DNA of 64,000 nt from Actibacterium lipolyticum (GCF_900184935.1 NZ_FXYE01000001.1:1674001-1738000); one strand, 5' to 3'; numbered from the stretch's first letter, positions 1 through 9,489 are shown. Numbers and translations: made by a program. The notes: generated from the sequence alone by a model not told the origin.

Positions 1-892
1 GGTAGGAAGACCGCGTAAGCGGCGTGGCCGAAACCATCAGGAAACCTTTGCCATAGGCCGCAGTTTCATATGACTGAAACTCCTCGGGCGTCACGAAGCG
101 GTCAACCCGGTGATGCTTGGGCGTGGGCTGCAGATACTGACCGATGGTAAGGAAATCGATGTCTGCCGCGCGCATGTCTTCCATCACCTGCAGAACACTT
201 TGACGATCTTCGCCAAGGCCAACCATGATCCCCGACTTGGTGAACATGGATGGATCAATTTCTTTCACCCGCTGAAGCAACCGCAGCGAATGGAAATAGC
301 GCGCGCCGGGGCGCACCTCTGGGTACAGGCCGGGGACGGTTTCAAGGTTGTGGTTGAACACGTCCGGCTTGGCAGCCACCACAACCTCCAGCGCCTCGGG
401 GGCGCAACGAATGAAGTCGGGTGTCAGAATTTCAATGGTGGTGCCGGGGGATTGGCGGCGAATGGCGCGGATGGTTTGGGCAAAATGCTCTGCCCCGCCA
501 TCTTCGACATCGTCACGATCAACCGAGGTGACAACAACATGGTTCAGCCCCAGCTTTTTCACCGCATCGGCCACACGGCCGGGTTCAAACACATCCAGCG
601 CCTCTGGCGGTTTACCGGTGGCGATGTTGCAGAACGTACAGGCGCGGGTGCACACCTCGCCCATGATCATCATGGTGGCGTGGCCTTGGCTCCAACATTC
701 ACCGACGTTCGGGCAACCCGCCTCTTCACAGACGGTGACAAGCTTATGCTCGCGCATAATGTCGCGCGTGTCGCGATACCCCTTAGAGGTCGGGGCCTTA
801 ACCCTGATCCAATCCGGCTTTCGCGGTTGTTCATTGTCTGGGCGCTTTGCCTTTTCAGGGTGGCGTTGAGCCGGGATTTTGAGGTCGCGCAT
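1..892 (-). CDS. lipA: Lipoyl synthase, C-terminus cut by window start
   Basis: Radical SAM enzyme that inserts two sulfurs into octanoyl groups on lipoyl domains of 2-oxoacid dehydrogenases and GcvH. Reading leftward from ATG 892 gives 297 residues without a stop, and the frame runs off position 1. The auxiliary cluster cysteines CX4CX5C are at 55, 60 and 66, and the radical SAM CX3CX2C is at 81, 85 and 88. An AAGGGG ribosome site lies 8 nt before the start. Family members are usually about 310 to 320 residues, so only the extreme C-terminus is missing. The rightward ORFs over this stretch are shadows. Confidence 0.95.
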   Translation of the reverse strand, partial: MRDLKIPAQRHPEKAKRPDNEQPRKPDWIRVKAPTSKGYRDTRDIMREHKLVTVCEEAGCPNVGECWSQGHATMMIMGEVCTRACTFCNIATGKPPEALDVFEPGRVADAVKKLGLNHVVVTSVDRDDVEDGGAEHFAQTIRAIRRQSPGTTIEILTPDFIRCAPEALEVVVAAKPDVFNHNLETVPGLYPEVRPGARYFHSLRLLQRVKEIDPSMFTKSGIMVGLGEDRQSVLQVMEDMRAADIDFLTIGQYLQPTPKHHRVDRFVTPEEFQSYETAAYGKGFLMVSATPLTRSSY

Positions 893-1346
893 TTATTATT
901 CCCCTTATTACAGCGGAACATATGAGGTTTTATCGTCTAAACCAATGGCCTTTTCCATTTGCAACGCGGGTATGCGGTGCACGTCTGGCCGGGAGGGGAT
1001 CCCGGCGCAGTCTGTATGTCGAATTGCGCTTTGGTTCAGAGGTTTTTCATACCGAAAAAACCTCGAGCAGAGAAGACACAGACGTGTGTCTTCTTGGTTG
1101 CTGCCCCGCAGCAACGAGCGTGGTTTGCCGGTGAGGCCACGCGAAGCCCACCACTCCGGAAACTGTTGAGGGCTGCCGAATTGGTGGCCCTCAACAACCT
1201 TGGGCACTGAATTATCAATGATTTCAAAACCTTTGATCCAAACGCAAGAAATCGCGTTGAACCCCCTTCGCAAATCGAAATAAACCGTCGCCAACCGCAC
1301 GCTGCAATGCAGCATGCGATTCATCACACGACACAAGGATATACCG
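893..1346. other. Hairpin-rich intergenic region between lipA and peroxiredoxin
   Basis: No convincing gene is visible between the divergent lipA and peroxiredoxin starts. The stretch carries four perfect inverted repeats: 988-994 with 1000-1006 (7 bp), 1071-1080 with 1085-1094 (10 bp, loop GACG), 1097-1104 with 1108-1115 (8 bp, loop CCC), and 1164-1173 with 1187-1196 (10 bp). A weaker stem lies at 1041-1062. None is followed by a T-run. It could be a structured leader of lipA on the minus strand, a small RNA, or degenerate repeat debris. Confidence 0.5.
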
Positions 1347-1895
1347 ATGAAAGCTGGCTGCGCCCTGCCCCAAGTGACATTCCACACTCGCGTTCGCGAC
1401 GACAGCATCGAAGGGTCCAACCCTTTCCGCTGGGAAGATAAAACAACGCAGGACTATTTCGCAGGCAAACGTGTTGTGCTGTTCGCATTGCCCGGCGCCT
1501 TTACGCCGACATGTTCCACATTCCAGCTGCCCGGCTTTGATGACGGCTTCGGCGACTTTGCGGCTGTGGGAATCGATGACATCTATTGCCTGTCGGTCAA
1601 CGACAGCTTTGTGATGAACAAATGGGCCGAGATGCAGGGCATCAAAAACGTCAAAACCATCCCCGACGGCGCAGGTGAATTTACCCGTCGCATGGGCATG
1701 TTGGTCCGCAAAGACAACCTTGGTTTTGGACTGCGGTCTTGGCGTTATGCGGCTGTCGTGAACGACGGTCTCATCGAAGCTTGGTTCGAAGAGCCCGGTC
1801 TGGCAGACAACCACGGTGATGACCCATATGGCGTGTCGTCGCCCGAAAACGTCCTGTCTTGGCTGCAAGAAGCGACGCGCGAACAGGCCGCTTAA
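1347..1895 (+). CDS. Peroxiredoxin, Prx5-type
   Basis: Thiol peroxidase that reduces hydrogen peroxide and organic hydroperoxides, probably with glutathione or glutaredoxin as reductant. The 182-residue protein has the Prx5 signature PGAFTPTC with the peroxidatic Cys at 56. The start at 1347 is chosen over an in-frame ATG 33 nt upstream because AAGGA at 1335-1339 is well spaced. It is divergent from lipA and followed by a strong hairpin, so it is probably a single-gene transcript. Cys5 is the only other cysteine near the N-terminus, and its role is unknown. Confidence 0.92.
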   Translation: MKAGCALPQVTFHTRVRDDSIEGSNPFRWEDKTTQDYFAGKRVVLFALPGAFTPTCSTFQLPGFDDGFGDFAAVGIDDIYCLSVNDSFVMNKWAEMQGIKNVKTIPDGAGEFTRRMGMLVRKDNLGFGLRSWRYAAVVNDGLIEAWFEEPGLADNHGDDPYGVSSPENVLSWLQEATREQAA

Positions 1896-1906
1896 ACCGA
1901 ATACCC

Positions 1907-1936
1907 GTGTTGCCGGGTGATCGCGCCCGGCAACAC
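1907..1936 (+). terminator. Hairpin after peroxiredoxin gene
   Basis: A perfect 11-bp inverted repeat (1907-1917 with 1926-1936, loop of 8) begins 11 nt after the stop codon. There is no T-run, so it is either a weak intrinsic terminator or a 3'-end stabilising hairpin. Confidence 0.5.
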
Positions 1937-2028
1937 AATGACCGAAAGGCCGCAGGCCTGAACACGCTTCTATGCTTGTTCGCCAACTCTCTTTCGTTAT
2001 CGTGCTGCCACGACATCAGGAGAGCCCA

Positions 2029-2745
2029 ATGACCAACGCAGCGTCCGAAAACCCGCTTGGCCGCACGCAGGAATTTCTGAAACAAATCGTCTATGGCGGC
2101 AATGACGGCATCGTCACCACCTTTGCGATTGTCGCAGGTTTTGCAGGTGCAAGCGCTGACGGTGTGGCGCAAATCGGCGGGCTTGCCGTTCTTGTTTTCG
2201 GCTTTGCCAACCTTTTCGCTGACGCCGTGTCGATGGGGCTTGGGGAATTCCTGTCCGCGCGTTCGGAAAGGCAGCTCTATCAAGGCAGGCTTAGTTGGCT
2301 GCTTGGTCGGTTGCGGGACGACCCGGAAACCGAAACCGCGACCTTGGCCAAGTTGCTGCAAGAACGAGGGTTGAAAGAACCCGATGCCAAGGCTGCAAGC
2401 GTCATCATCGCGCGCGAACCATCGCTGATGGCAGAACTGATCATGCGTTACGATTCAGGCCTAACAAACCCGGACGGCGACAATCCTGCATTGAATGGCT
2501 TCGTGACATTCCTTTCATTCGTGGTCTTTGGCGTCATTCCCTTGGTGCCGTATTTCTTGTTCGAAGCAACGGAAAGCACGCTGCAACTTTCGGTTATGGC
2601 CACCCTATCGGCATTGGTCGCGCTGGGCGTTTTGCGATGGAACGCAACGGGCGAAAAACCCGCGCGATCCATCGGTGAAACCGTCGTTGTAGGAAGCGTT
2701 TGTGCGGTCGTTGCATTCCTTGTCGGTATGATCGTAGGCGGATAG
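2029..2745 (+). CDS. VIT family (CCC1/VIT1-like) membrane transporter
   Basis: Membrane protein of the vacuolar iron transporter family, whose members move Fe2+ or Mn2+. The 238-residue product opens with the family's GGNDGIVTTFAIVAGFAGA segment in the first helix. A second hydrophobic helix carrying the DAVSMGLGEFLS motif follows, then a charged cytosolic region and three C-terminal membrane segments. Start 2029 follows AGGAG with good spacing; the upstream ATG at 1972 has none. The metal specificity cannot be read from sequence. Confidence 0.88.
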   Translation: MTNAASENPLGRTQEFLKQIVYGGNDGIVTTFAIVAGFAGASADGVAQIGGLAVLVFGFANLFADAVSMGLGEFLSARSERQLYQGRLSWLLGRLRDDPETETATLAKLLQERGLKEPDAKAASVIIAREPSLMAELIMRYDSGLTNPDGDNPALNGFVTFLSFVVFGVIPLVPYFLFEATESTLQLSVMATLSALVALGVLRWNATGEKPARSIGETVVVGSVCAVVAFLVGMIVGG

Positions 2746-2750
2746 ACCGC

Positions 2751-3878
2751 CTAGCCGATCATGTTGGCGCCCGGCCCGGATTGCTCTTCGTAGTGGCGGT
2801 GAAGGCGCTGTAACGCGATCCGCAACACAATCTTGCCCGAACGGGCCGACCAGCCCATTCGCTTTTCTGCGACTTCCATCCCCTCCAGATAGCAACAACA
2901 GCGCAGGACGACATCGCCCAGCCCCGGGCCAAGATCACGCAATGCTGCCCCCACACGATCCCGTGCAGCGCGCGGGCCATCACATTGACCACCGCCGCCA
3001 AAGCCGTTTCGATCGCCACCAGATAGAAACCGATCCCAGTTCTGAGTCACGCGCGGCCCCATTTGGGCCAGTTCGAAATCTTCGCGCAACCTTTCACCTG
3101 CGCCAACCAACTCGTTGGAAAGAAACGGTTTACCGTCTTTTCCCTTGCGACGAGCCAAAAGCGCCAGCGGGGATTCCGCCAAGTTATAACGAATGCGCTG
3201 CGGGGTATCTTCGCCGGGCTCTTTCACCTCTCGCTCTGCCCACTCGCAGTGTTGTTCAGTGAACGGTGTCATTGCTTCTGCAAAGCCGGTCGCGCCGCGC
3301 GCTTCTTCCGCCAGTATCCGTTTCAACGCCGCCCGACCTGCAGACGTGATTTGATACGACGCAACGCGGCCGGGTTTGTGACACACGATCCAATCTTTCA
3401 GCACAAAGGCTTCGACGATCGAACGGGACACCACACCGATACGCGTCGTTTCTGTGCCGTTCTCTTTAAGAACCGCTGCTTTTTCTAGGTCTGGCGCAAT
3501 CGCCAAAAAGGCACCCGTTTCGCAAAGACGGCGCAGAATCCGCTTTGCCTCGCGTGTGATGGTTGCTTCGTCGGTGAATGAAATTCCCTGTCGAATTGGG
3601 GCTGTCATCAGGTCGCTATCCTCAGAATTGCTGTAGGAAAAAAGTACCCGCCCAAGCGTATGAAGGGCGGAATCGACCAGAGGATCGTCACGGCGCTGTT
3701 CAAAACGGCGAACCTGACGCGAAATCGTGGATGCATGGCACCCCGCTTCGCGCGCCAAGCCGCGGATTGAACATGCACCAACTGTGTGTGCGATATACCA
3801 ATAGGCGGGATCAGGTATCCAAGCCGGACGAGGAAACCCCCCGTTTCCGTGTTGTTTGACGTCCCCAATCACACTCAT
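2751..3878 (-). CDS. Helix-turn-helix protein with DUF6456 domain
   Basis: A 375-residue putative DNA-binding protein. Residues about 35 to 65 form a helix-turn-helix (RGLAREAGCHASTISRQVRR), and the C-terminal half resembles the DUF6456 domain found in alphaproteobacteria. AAGGGG directly abuts ATG 3878, so GTG at 3872 with 6-nt spacing may be the real start. Its stop is 6 nt from the convergent VIT gene, and it diverges from the DUF6477 gene. The function is unknown; a transcriptional regulator is the inference. Confidence 0.75.
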   Translation of the reverse strand: MSVIGDVKQHGNGGFPRPAWIPDPAYWYIAHTVGACSIRGLAREAGCHASTISRQVRRFEQRRDDPLVDSALHTLGRVLFSYSNSEDSDLMTAPIRQGISFTDEATITREAKRILRRLCETGAFLAIAPDLEKAAVLKENGTETTRIGVVSRSIVEAFVLKDWIVCHKPGRVASYQITSAGRAALKRILAEEARGATGFAEAMTPFTEQHCEWAEREVKEPGEDTPQRIRYNLAESPLALLARRKGKDGKPFLSNELVGAGERLREDFELAQMGPRVTQNWDRFLSGGDRNGFGGGGQCDGPRAARDRVGAALRDLGPGLGDVVLRCCCYLEGMEVAEKRMGWSARSGKIVLRIALQRLHRHYEEQSGPGANMIG

Positions 3879-4100
3879 CCCCTTGGTCGTGCTCAGCAGC
3901 TCCCGCCCGTCAAATATTTATGACTGATGAACACGTTAAGGTTGTCTTTCTTACCAAGACGTTAACGCAGGAGCCGTTGATTAGAATTGTCTTAAAAGGA
4001 TAAATGTTATTGAAGCATCCGAACGGTGGATCGGCCCAAAACGCAACACCCGCTAGGGTTGTGTATCTCTTGTCAAATCAGACATTCAGGAGATTTCAGC

Positions 4101-4400
4101 ATGACCGATCCAATCAGCATTCTGCACGCCATGCGCCGCCCCCGCCTTTTGATCCGGGCAGCGCGCTTTGGCATCGCAGATTACCGCCGAGAACGGGATC
4201 TTTCACGGCTGGTTAAACTCGCCCGCACACCAAGCCCAACCCATGCGCTGGGCGCGCTGTTAGAACAAGAGGAGCGGATGGAGGCAACGCGCCAAGCGGG
4301 CGATGCAAGCTATTCCATCGCCCGCCACGTTGAACTTCTTATCGCGATGATGGCCGAGGCCCGGCTTTTGCCGCGCCCCAAGCCAATGTCGCACTCTTAG
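4101..4400 (+). CDS. DUF6477 family small protein
   Basis: A 99-residue soluble, arginine-rich, mostly helical protein that resembles the DUF6477 family of Rhodobacterales. No catalytic motif is visible. The start at 4101 is preferred to an ATG 75 nt upstream because AGGAGA precedes it with proper spacing. Its stop codon overlaps that of the convergent methyltransferase gene. It sits opposite the DUF6456 HTH gene across a 222-bp AT-richer intergenic region. Confidence 0.7.
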   Translation: MTDPISILHAMRRPRLLIRAARFGIADYRRERDLSRLVKLARTPSPTHALGALLEQEERMEATRQAGDASYSIARHVELLIAMMAEARLLPRPKPMSHS

Positions 4401-5944
4401 ATGAAAGAGTCCGCTGTCGAGGCCTTCTTTTCATCGATATAGGCGCGCAAAGCGCCAGCGATTTCGGGATCAAGGGCTGGCTGTTGGTAATCTGCCAACA
4501 GCTTGGCCACCCGCGCCGACGCAAGCGCCTGCGTGTCGCGCCCGCCGTCTTCGTCCCATGTTTCGAAGGGGCGATAATCAAACAAATTCGTCCGCCAGAA
4601 CGCATCCTTAAAATGCGCCTGCGTGTGGGCGCATCCAAGGAAGTGCCCGCCGGGCCCAACTTCGCGGATTGCATCCATCGCCTGCGCCGGTTCGTCATAT
4701 GCAACGCCAGCGGCAAGCTTATGCAGCGCGCCCAATTGATCGGCGTCCATCACGAATTTCTCGTAAGATGCGACAAGCCCACCTTCCAGCCAACCACAAG
4801 CGTGCAGCATGAAGTTAACGCCGCCCATCAAGGCTGCGTTCAAGGTGTTGGCAGATTCATACGCCGCCTGCGCATCCGGCAGCTTAGAGCCGCACAAGCC
4901 ACCACCCGACCGGAACGGCAGGCCAAGACGGCGGGCAAGCTGCCCTGCCCCATACAGAATCTGGCTGGCTTCGGGGGTACCAAAGGTCGGCGCACCCGAG
5001 TTCATGTCGATGGAGGTTACAAACGCACCAAAGATCACCGGCGCACCGGGGTTCAACAGCTGTGAATAGGCAACCCCGGCCAGAACCTCTGCCAACACCT
5101 GTGTCAGGGTGCCCGCAACCGAAACCGGCGCCATCGCGCCACCCACGATGAACGGAGAGATAATGCAGGCCTGATTAGCTTCGGCATAAACCTTCAACGC
5201 GCCCATCATTGTCGCGTCGAACGTCAGTGGCGAGTTAATGTTGATCAGCGACGTCATCACCGTGCGGCCGTCAAGACCGCCAAACAGAATCTCGCACATT
5301 TCAACAGAATCTTGCGCGCGCGATGGTTCCGTGACCGACCCCATAAACGGCTTATCACTAAGCGTCATGTGGGCGTGCAGCATATCAAGGTGGCGCTTGT
5401 TCACGGGCACGTCGGTTGGTTCACACACGGTACCGCCCGAATGGTGCAGCCATTTGGACATATAGCCGAGTTTCACGAAATTACGGAAATCGTCCATCGT
5501 TGCATAACGACGACCACCATTGGCATCCCGCACGAATGGAGGGCCATAAACCGGGGCCAAAACCAACGATTTGCCACCGATTTCGACATTCCGTTCAGGG
5601 TTGCGCGCATGTTGGGTAAAACGGCTCGGGGCCGTTGCACAAAGTTTCCGCGCAAGGCCGCGTGGGATGTGAACGCGTTCACCGCGCACGTCGGCACCGG
5701 CGTCTTTCCACAGCTTCAACGCCTCGGGATTTTCAACGAAGGCGACGCCAATCTCTTCCAGAACGGTTTCGGCGTTGGCCTCGATCACCTCAATCGCTTC
5801 TGGGGTCAGAATTTCGAAATTAGGGATGTTCCGCTCGATGTACTTGGCGGCATCGATCTTTACCGCAGTCCTTTCGGCGCGACGGGCGGCACCGCCACCC
5901 CCTCTGCCCCGGCGACCCGTACGTGCAACTTCTACTTCGGCCAT
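4397..5944 (-). CDS. MttB-family (trimethylamine methyltransferase-like) protein, non-pyrrolysine
   Basis: Cobalamin-dependent methyltransferase family protein of 515 residues, a TIM-barrel length typical of MttB. Archaeal MttB reads an in-frame TAG as pyrrolysine, but this frame is uninterrupted, so it belongs to the non-Pyl branch. Characterised members of that branch include MtgB, which demethylates glycine betaine or related quaternary amines. Start 5944 follows CAGGAG with 8-nt spacing. The N-terminus has an Arg/Gly-rich tail (residues 9 to 22). No corrinoid protein gene is adjacent, so the substrate and partner are unknown. Confidence 0.85.
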   Translation of the reverse strand: MAEVEVARTGRRGRGGGGAARRAERTAVKIDAAKYIERNIPNFEILTPEAIEVIEANAETVLEEIGVAFVENPEALKLWKDAGADVRGERVHIPRGLARKLCATAPSRFTQHARNPERNVEIGGKSLVLAPVYGPPFVRDANGGRRYATMDDFRNFVKLGYMSKWLHHSGGTVCEPTDVPVNKRHLDMLHAHMTLSDKPFMGSVTEPSRAQDSVEMCEILFGGLDGRTVMTSLININSPLTFDATMMGALKVYAEANQACIISPFIVGGAMAPVSVAGTLTQVLAEVLAGVAYSQLLNPGAPVIFGAFVTSIDMNSGAPTFGTPEASQILYGAGQLARRLGLPFRSGGGLCGSKLPDAQAAYESANTLNAALMGGVNFMLHACGWLEGGLVASYEKFVMDADQLGALHKLAAGVAYDEPAQAMDAIREVGPGGHFLGCAHTQAHFKDAFWRTNLFDYRPFETWDEDGGRDTQALASARVAKLLADYQQPALDPEIAGALRAYIDEKKASTADSFI

Positions 5945-6207
5945 TCGAAACGCTCCTGAACTCTCAGTCGGGCGGCCCTTCGCAAACACCCGTTCTGCCA
6001 AGTTTCTATTCAGTTTCTCAAACGGGCAAAGGAATTTTTACGCCGCAATACCAGCCAAGTGCGACATCTATTAAGAAGGTTGACTCCACACATCCGAATA
6101 TGTCGATCTGTAAGTGGGAGAAAAACACGCTGGCGAAAATCAGTCAGCCGGACGGGAGATGACAGAAAGCGGGCGCAAAAAGCAGCCCGCACAAGGGAGG
6201 AAAATCA

Positions 6208-7488
6208 ATGACAAACGATAAATCGCGGGCGGCCGTAATGGTGCGCACCGCTGGGATAGCTGTTGCCTGGGCTTTGCTGGCCGCACCCGCCCAAGCGACA
6301 AACGGTTATATCGCAAACGGATACGGCGGTGGCTCCAAGGGGCTAGCTGGTGCAGGTGTCGCGGTTCCGACCGGGGTATTGGGATTGGCGCAAAACCCAG
6401 CGATGGGCCTGAAGGTTGGCAATCAGGCTGGGTTTTGCTTAACGACCTTTGCGCCCGAACGTGGGTTTGAAACATCGGGTGCCGGACCGCTGAGTAATGA
6501 TGACTACAAAAGCGAAAATCCGATCTTTTTCATCCCATGTGGCGGTGCAAACTTTCAGCTTAACGAACGCAGTACACTTGGCTTATTCGTGTTCGGCAAT
6601 GGCGGAATGAATACCGAATATAAGAGCAATGTCTTTTCCGCGTTTGGTGGAACCCCTCCCTTAGGCGTTAACCTTGAACAGCTCTTCATTTCTGCCAACT
6701 ACAGCTATCAGGTCAATGACAGGCTGACCTTCGGAATTGCGCCCGTTGTTGCGATTCAAAGGTTCAGCGCGACTGGACTTGAACCCTTTGATAACGCGTT
6801 CTTTTCATCCGACCCCGGCAAGGTCACAAACAACGGCGATGATTGGTCAACCGGCGGCGGTTTTAACTTTGGCCTGCTTTATGAACCGACCTCGGAATGG
6901 GACATCGGACTCGCCTATCGCTCGCGTATGTATATGGAGCCATTCAACAAATACTCTGGCCTATTTGCAGAACAAGGTGACTTCGACATTCCCGCCGTTG
7001 CGACACTCGGCGCGGCCTATACCCCGGCAAAAGACGACCGGTTGACCATCACCGCAGAATACCAGCGCATCTTCTATAGCGATGTCGCGGCCATCGCCAA
7101 TTCCAACGCAACCGCAGATGCCCTGTTCGCGGGGCTTGGCAATGATGACGGTGCCGGCTTTGGCTGGGGCGATATGGATGTCGTGCGCGTTGGGGCCATC
7201 TATCGGCCAGATGATAAATGGACCCTGCGTGGCGGCCTTAGCTATGCAAGCCAGTTCACCGACAAAGAAGAGGCGTTGTTAAACGTCTTAGCCCCGGCAA
7301 CGCCCCAGTGGCACGCCTCTGTCGGGGCAAGCTATAAGGTGAATGATCGCTGGGGGATTACTGGGTCGTTCACCCACGCGTTCAGTAACACTGTTACGGG
7401 CACGAACGACGTTCTGGCACCAAATCAGGCGATCGACCTTAAGATGGTTCAGAACGAATTTGCCCTTGGGGCGACGTATCGCTGGTAA
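6208..7488 (+). CDS. Outer-membrane protein transport protein, FadL/OmpP1/TodX family
   Basis: Predicted outer-membrane beta-barrel for uptake of long-chain fatty acids or other hydrophobic molecules. It has 426 residues with a signal peptide (about residues 1 to 30, ending near AAPAQA). A FadL-like N-terminal plug follows (GGGSKGLAGAGVA and an NPA motif). Alternating strands lead to a terminal aromatic residue (ATYRW), as barrel assembly requires. GGGAGG precedes the start. A second FadL homologue lies at 10564. Confidence 0.9.
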   Translation: MTNDKSRAAVMVRTAGIAVAWALLAAPAQATNGYIANGYGGGSKGLAGAGVAVPTGVLGLAQNPAMGLKVGNQAGFCLTTFAPERGFETSGAGPLSNDDYKSENPIFFIPCGGANFQLNERSTLGLFVFGNGGMNTEYKSNVFSAFGGTPPLGVNLEQLFISANYSYQVNDRLTFGIAPVVAIQRFSATGLEPFDNAFFSSDPGKVTNNGDDWSTGGGFNFGLLYEPTSEWDIGLAYRSRMYMEPFNKYSGLFAEQGDFDIPAVATLGAAYTPAKDDRLTITAEYQRIFYSDVAAIANSNATADALFAGLGNDDGAGFGWGDMDVVRVGAIYRPDDKWTLRGGLSYASQFTDKEEALLNVLAPATPQWHASVGASYKVNDRWGITGSFTHAFSNTVTGTNDVLAPNQAIDLKMVQNEFALGATYRW

Positions 7489-7493
7489 AGATT

Positions 7494-7524
7494 GCACCGC
7501 GCTGCCGTAAATGTGGCGCGGTGC
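7494..7524 (+). terminator. Hairpin between fadL-like gene and guaA
   Basis: A perfect 9-bp stem (7494-7502 with 7516-7524, loop of 13) starts 6 nt after the stop of the FadL-type gene and ends 39 nt before guaA. There is no T-run, so termination would be partial at best. Confidence 0.4.
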
Positions 7525-7563
7525 CCCTTGCACGAATCCGGTCTCGGGCATATCAGCCGGTAC

Positions 7564-9126
7564 ATGACATCCACATCACACGACCGCCTTCTTATCATCG
7601 ACTTCGGCAGCCAGGTTACGCAGCTTATCGCGCGCCGCCTGCGCGAGTTGAATGTCTATTGTGAAATTCACCCGTTTCAGAACGTCACCGACGCCTTCCT
7701 GAAAGAGTTCGCGCCCAAAGCCGTGATCTTTTCCGGTGGCCCGGCCAGCGTGATCGACGAAAACTCGCCCCGCCCGCCGGAAAGCGTGTTCGATCTAGGC
7801 GTTCCGATCCTTGGCATCTGCTATGGCCAACAGGTCATGATGCATATGCTGGGCGGCAAAGTTGAACGTGGCCATGGCACCGCCGAATTTGGTCGCGCCT
7901 ATGTTACGCCCGCCGATGCACGGATTGACCTGCTGACCGGCTGGTTCCTTGAAGAAAAAGAACAGGTCTGGATGAGCCATGGCGACCACGTGTCCGCCAT
8001 CGCACCGGGGTTTGAGGTTTACGGAACCTCCCCCAATGCGCCGTTCGCCATTACCGCCGATCTGAACCGCAACTTCTTTGCCGTTCAGTTCCACCCCGAG
8101 GTGCACCACACCCCGAACGGCAAGACGCTGTATGAAAACTTCGTCAAACTTGCCGGTTTCGAAGGTGACTGGACGATGGGTGCCTATCGCGAAGAAGCCA
8201 TTCGCAAGATCCGCGAACAGGTTGGCGATAAGAAAGTCATCTGTGCGCTATCCGGTGGTGTCGATTCCTCGGTTGCGGCCGTATTGCTTCACGAAGCCAT
8301 TGGCGACCAGCTGACCTGTGTGTTTGTCGATCACGGCCTTCTGCGCCAGAACGAGGCCGAAGAAGTCGTCGGCATGTTCCGCGAACACTATAACCTGCCG
8401 CTGATCCACGCTGATGAAAGCGAACTGTTCCTTGGCGAACTTGACGGCGTTTCTGACCCAGAAACCAAGCGTAAGATCATCGGCAAGCTGTTCATCGACG
8501 TCTTCCAGAAATACGCGAACACGATTGAGGGCGCTGAATTCCTGGCCCAAGGCACGCTGTACCCTGACGTGATCGAATCCGTCAGCTTTTCTGGCGGGCC
8601 ATCGGTGACCATCAAATCGCACCACAACGTTGGCGGTTTGCCTGAAAAGATGGGCCTGAAGCTGGTCGAACCTCTGCGCGAGCTGTTCAAGGATGAAGTG
8701 CGCGCGCTGGGCCATGAACTGGGCCTTCCGGCCAGCTTTATCGGCCGCCACCCCTTCCCCGGCCCCGGCCTTGCCATCCGCTGCCCGGGTGAAATTACCC
8801 GCGAAAAACTAGAGATTTTGCGCAAAGCCGACGCTGTTTACATCGATCAGATCCGCAAGCACGGGCTGTATGATGAAATCTGGCAGGCCTTCGTTGCGAT
8901 CCTTCCGGTTCGTACCGTTGGCGTGATGGGCGATGGGCGGACGTATGACTTTGCCTGCGCGCTGCGCGCGGTAACCTCGGTCGATGGGATGACGGCGGAT
9001 TATTATCCGTTCAGCCACGAATTCCTTGGTGAAACCGCCACGCGGATCATCAACGAGGTGAAGGGGATCAACCGCGTCACTTATGACGTGACCTCCAAAC
9101 CGCCCGGCACGATCGAGTGGGAATAA
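7564..9126 (+). CDS. guaA: GMP synthase (glutamine-hydrolysing)
   Basis: Converts XMP to GMP using ATP and glutamine-derived ammonia. The 520-residue protein has an N-terminal class I glutamine amidotransferase with nucleophile Cys86 in GICYGQQ and the downstream His-Pro-Glu triad (FHPEVHH). An ATP pyrophosphatase P-loop (SGGVDSS) and the C-terminal GMPS dimerisation domain, ending KPPGTIEWE, follow. The start at ATG 7564 gives the family-typical [18 protein letters not shown]-terminus; the earlier in-frame start at 7492 adds unrelated residues. Confidence 0.98.
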   Translation: MTSTSHDRLLIIDFGSQVTQLIARRLRELNVYCEIHPFQNVTDAFLKEFAPKAVIFSGGPASVIDENSPRPPESVFDLGVPILGICYGQQVMMHMLGGKVERGHGTAEFGRAYVTPADARIDLLTGWFLEEKEQVWMSHGDHVSAIAPGFEVYGTSPNAPFAITADLNRNFFAVQFHPEVHHTPNGKTLYENFVKLAGFEGDWTMGAYREEAIRKIREQVGDKKVICALSGGVDSSVAAVLLHEAIGDQLTCVFVDHGLLRQNEAEEVVGMFREHYNLPLIHADESELFLGELDGVSDPETKRKIIGKLFIDVFQKYANTIEGAEFLAQGTLYPDVIESVSFSGGPSVTIKSHHNVGGLPEKMGLKLVEPLRELFKDEVRALGHELGLPASFIGRHPFPGPGLAIRCPGEITREKLEILRKADAVYIDQIRKHGLYDEIWQAFVAILPVRTVGVMGDGRTYDFACALRAVTSVDGMTADYYPFSHEFLGETATRIINEVKGINRVTYDVTSKPPGTIEWE

Positions 9127-9143
9127 ATCCCCCCCAAACATAG

Positions 9144-9183
9144 TGTGAGCAGGTTTTAGCCATTCATCCAAAACCTGCTCACA
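9144..9183 (+). terminator. Terminator after guaA
   Basis: A perfect 14-bp inverted repeat (9144-9157 with 9170-9183, loop of 12) starts 18 nt after the guaA stop. The stem contains TTTT on one side and AAAA on the other, so it could act in either direction. Confidence 0.7.
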
Positions 9184-9186
9184 TCG

Positions 9187-9201
9187 TTAACAAACCTTTA
9201 A
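9187..9201 (-). promoter_or_regulatory. CtrA-type box TTAA-N7-TTAA
   Basis: Perfect TTAA, seven bases, TTAA. On the minus strand it reads as the full consensus TTAA-N7-TTAAC. It lies about 120 nt upstream of the small zinc-ribbon gene at 9325. That CtrA operates in this organism is inferred from chpT at 36606. Confidence 0.45.
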
Positions 9202-9324
9202 AAATTGATGCCACAAAGGCCCCAAGCATATTGCTGCAGACGTCGGGGCGCTCTTCTCTGGTTCTTCTTTTGTGTTTCTGTTCCCGCTCACCGGCTTACC
9301 AACGGATACCTCAGGAGTCCCTGA

Positions 9325-9489
9325 ATGTTGCGCATCTTCGGATGTCGAGATTGTGGTCATAAGATGCGACTGGCTGGCAGTCGCTGTGGCTATTGTCGTG
9401 CGCCCAAGGAAATCACCCAACGCGTCTTTCCTTATGCAGTCTCTTTAACCGTTTTTCTGTTGGGCGTGGCCCTGTTGTTGGCGGGTTAG
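9325..9489 (+). CDS. Small zinc-ribbon membrane protein (54 aa)
   Basis: An unannotated-size gene with the ribosome site TCAGGAG well placed before ATG 9325. The N-terminus has two CXXC-like pairs, Cys7-X2-Cys10 and Cys21-X2-Cys24, typical of a zinc ribbon. Residues 35 to 53 form one hydrophobic membrane helix ending at the stop. I recognise no named family. The composition (treble-clef zinc site plus tail anchor) supports a real protein. It ends 62 nt before the start chosen for the downstream EamA transporter and may share its transcript. Confidence 0.65.
   Translation: MLRIFGCRDCGHKMRLAGSRCGYCRAPKEITQRVFPYAVSLTVFLLGVALLLAG

Noticed and set aside
110-925. Rightward 271-aa frame across lipA
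   Set aside because: It is antisense to lipA, whose cysteine motifs and ribosome site are clear.
3981-3995. Third CtrA box between the DUF6456 and DUF6477 genes
   Set aside because: TTAG-N7-TTAA has a mismatch in the first half-site and no other support.
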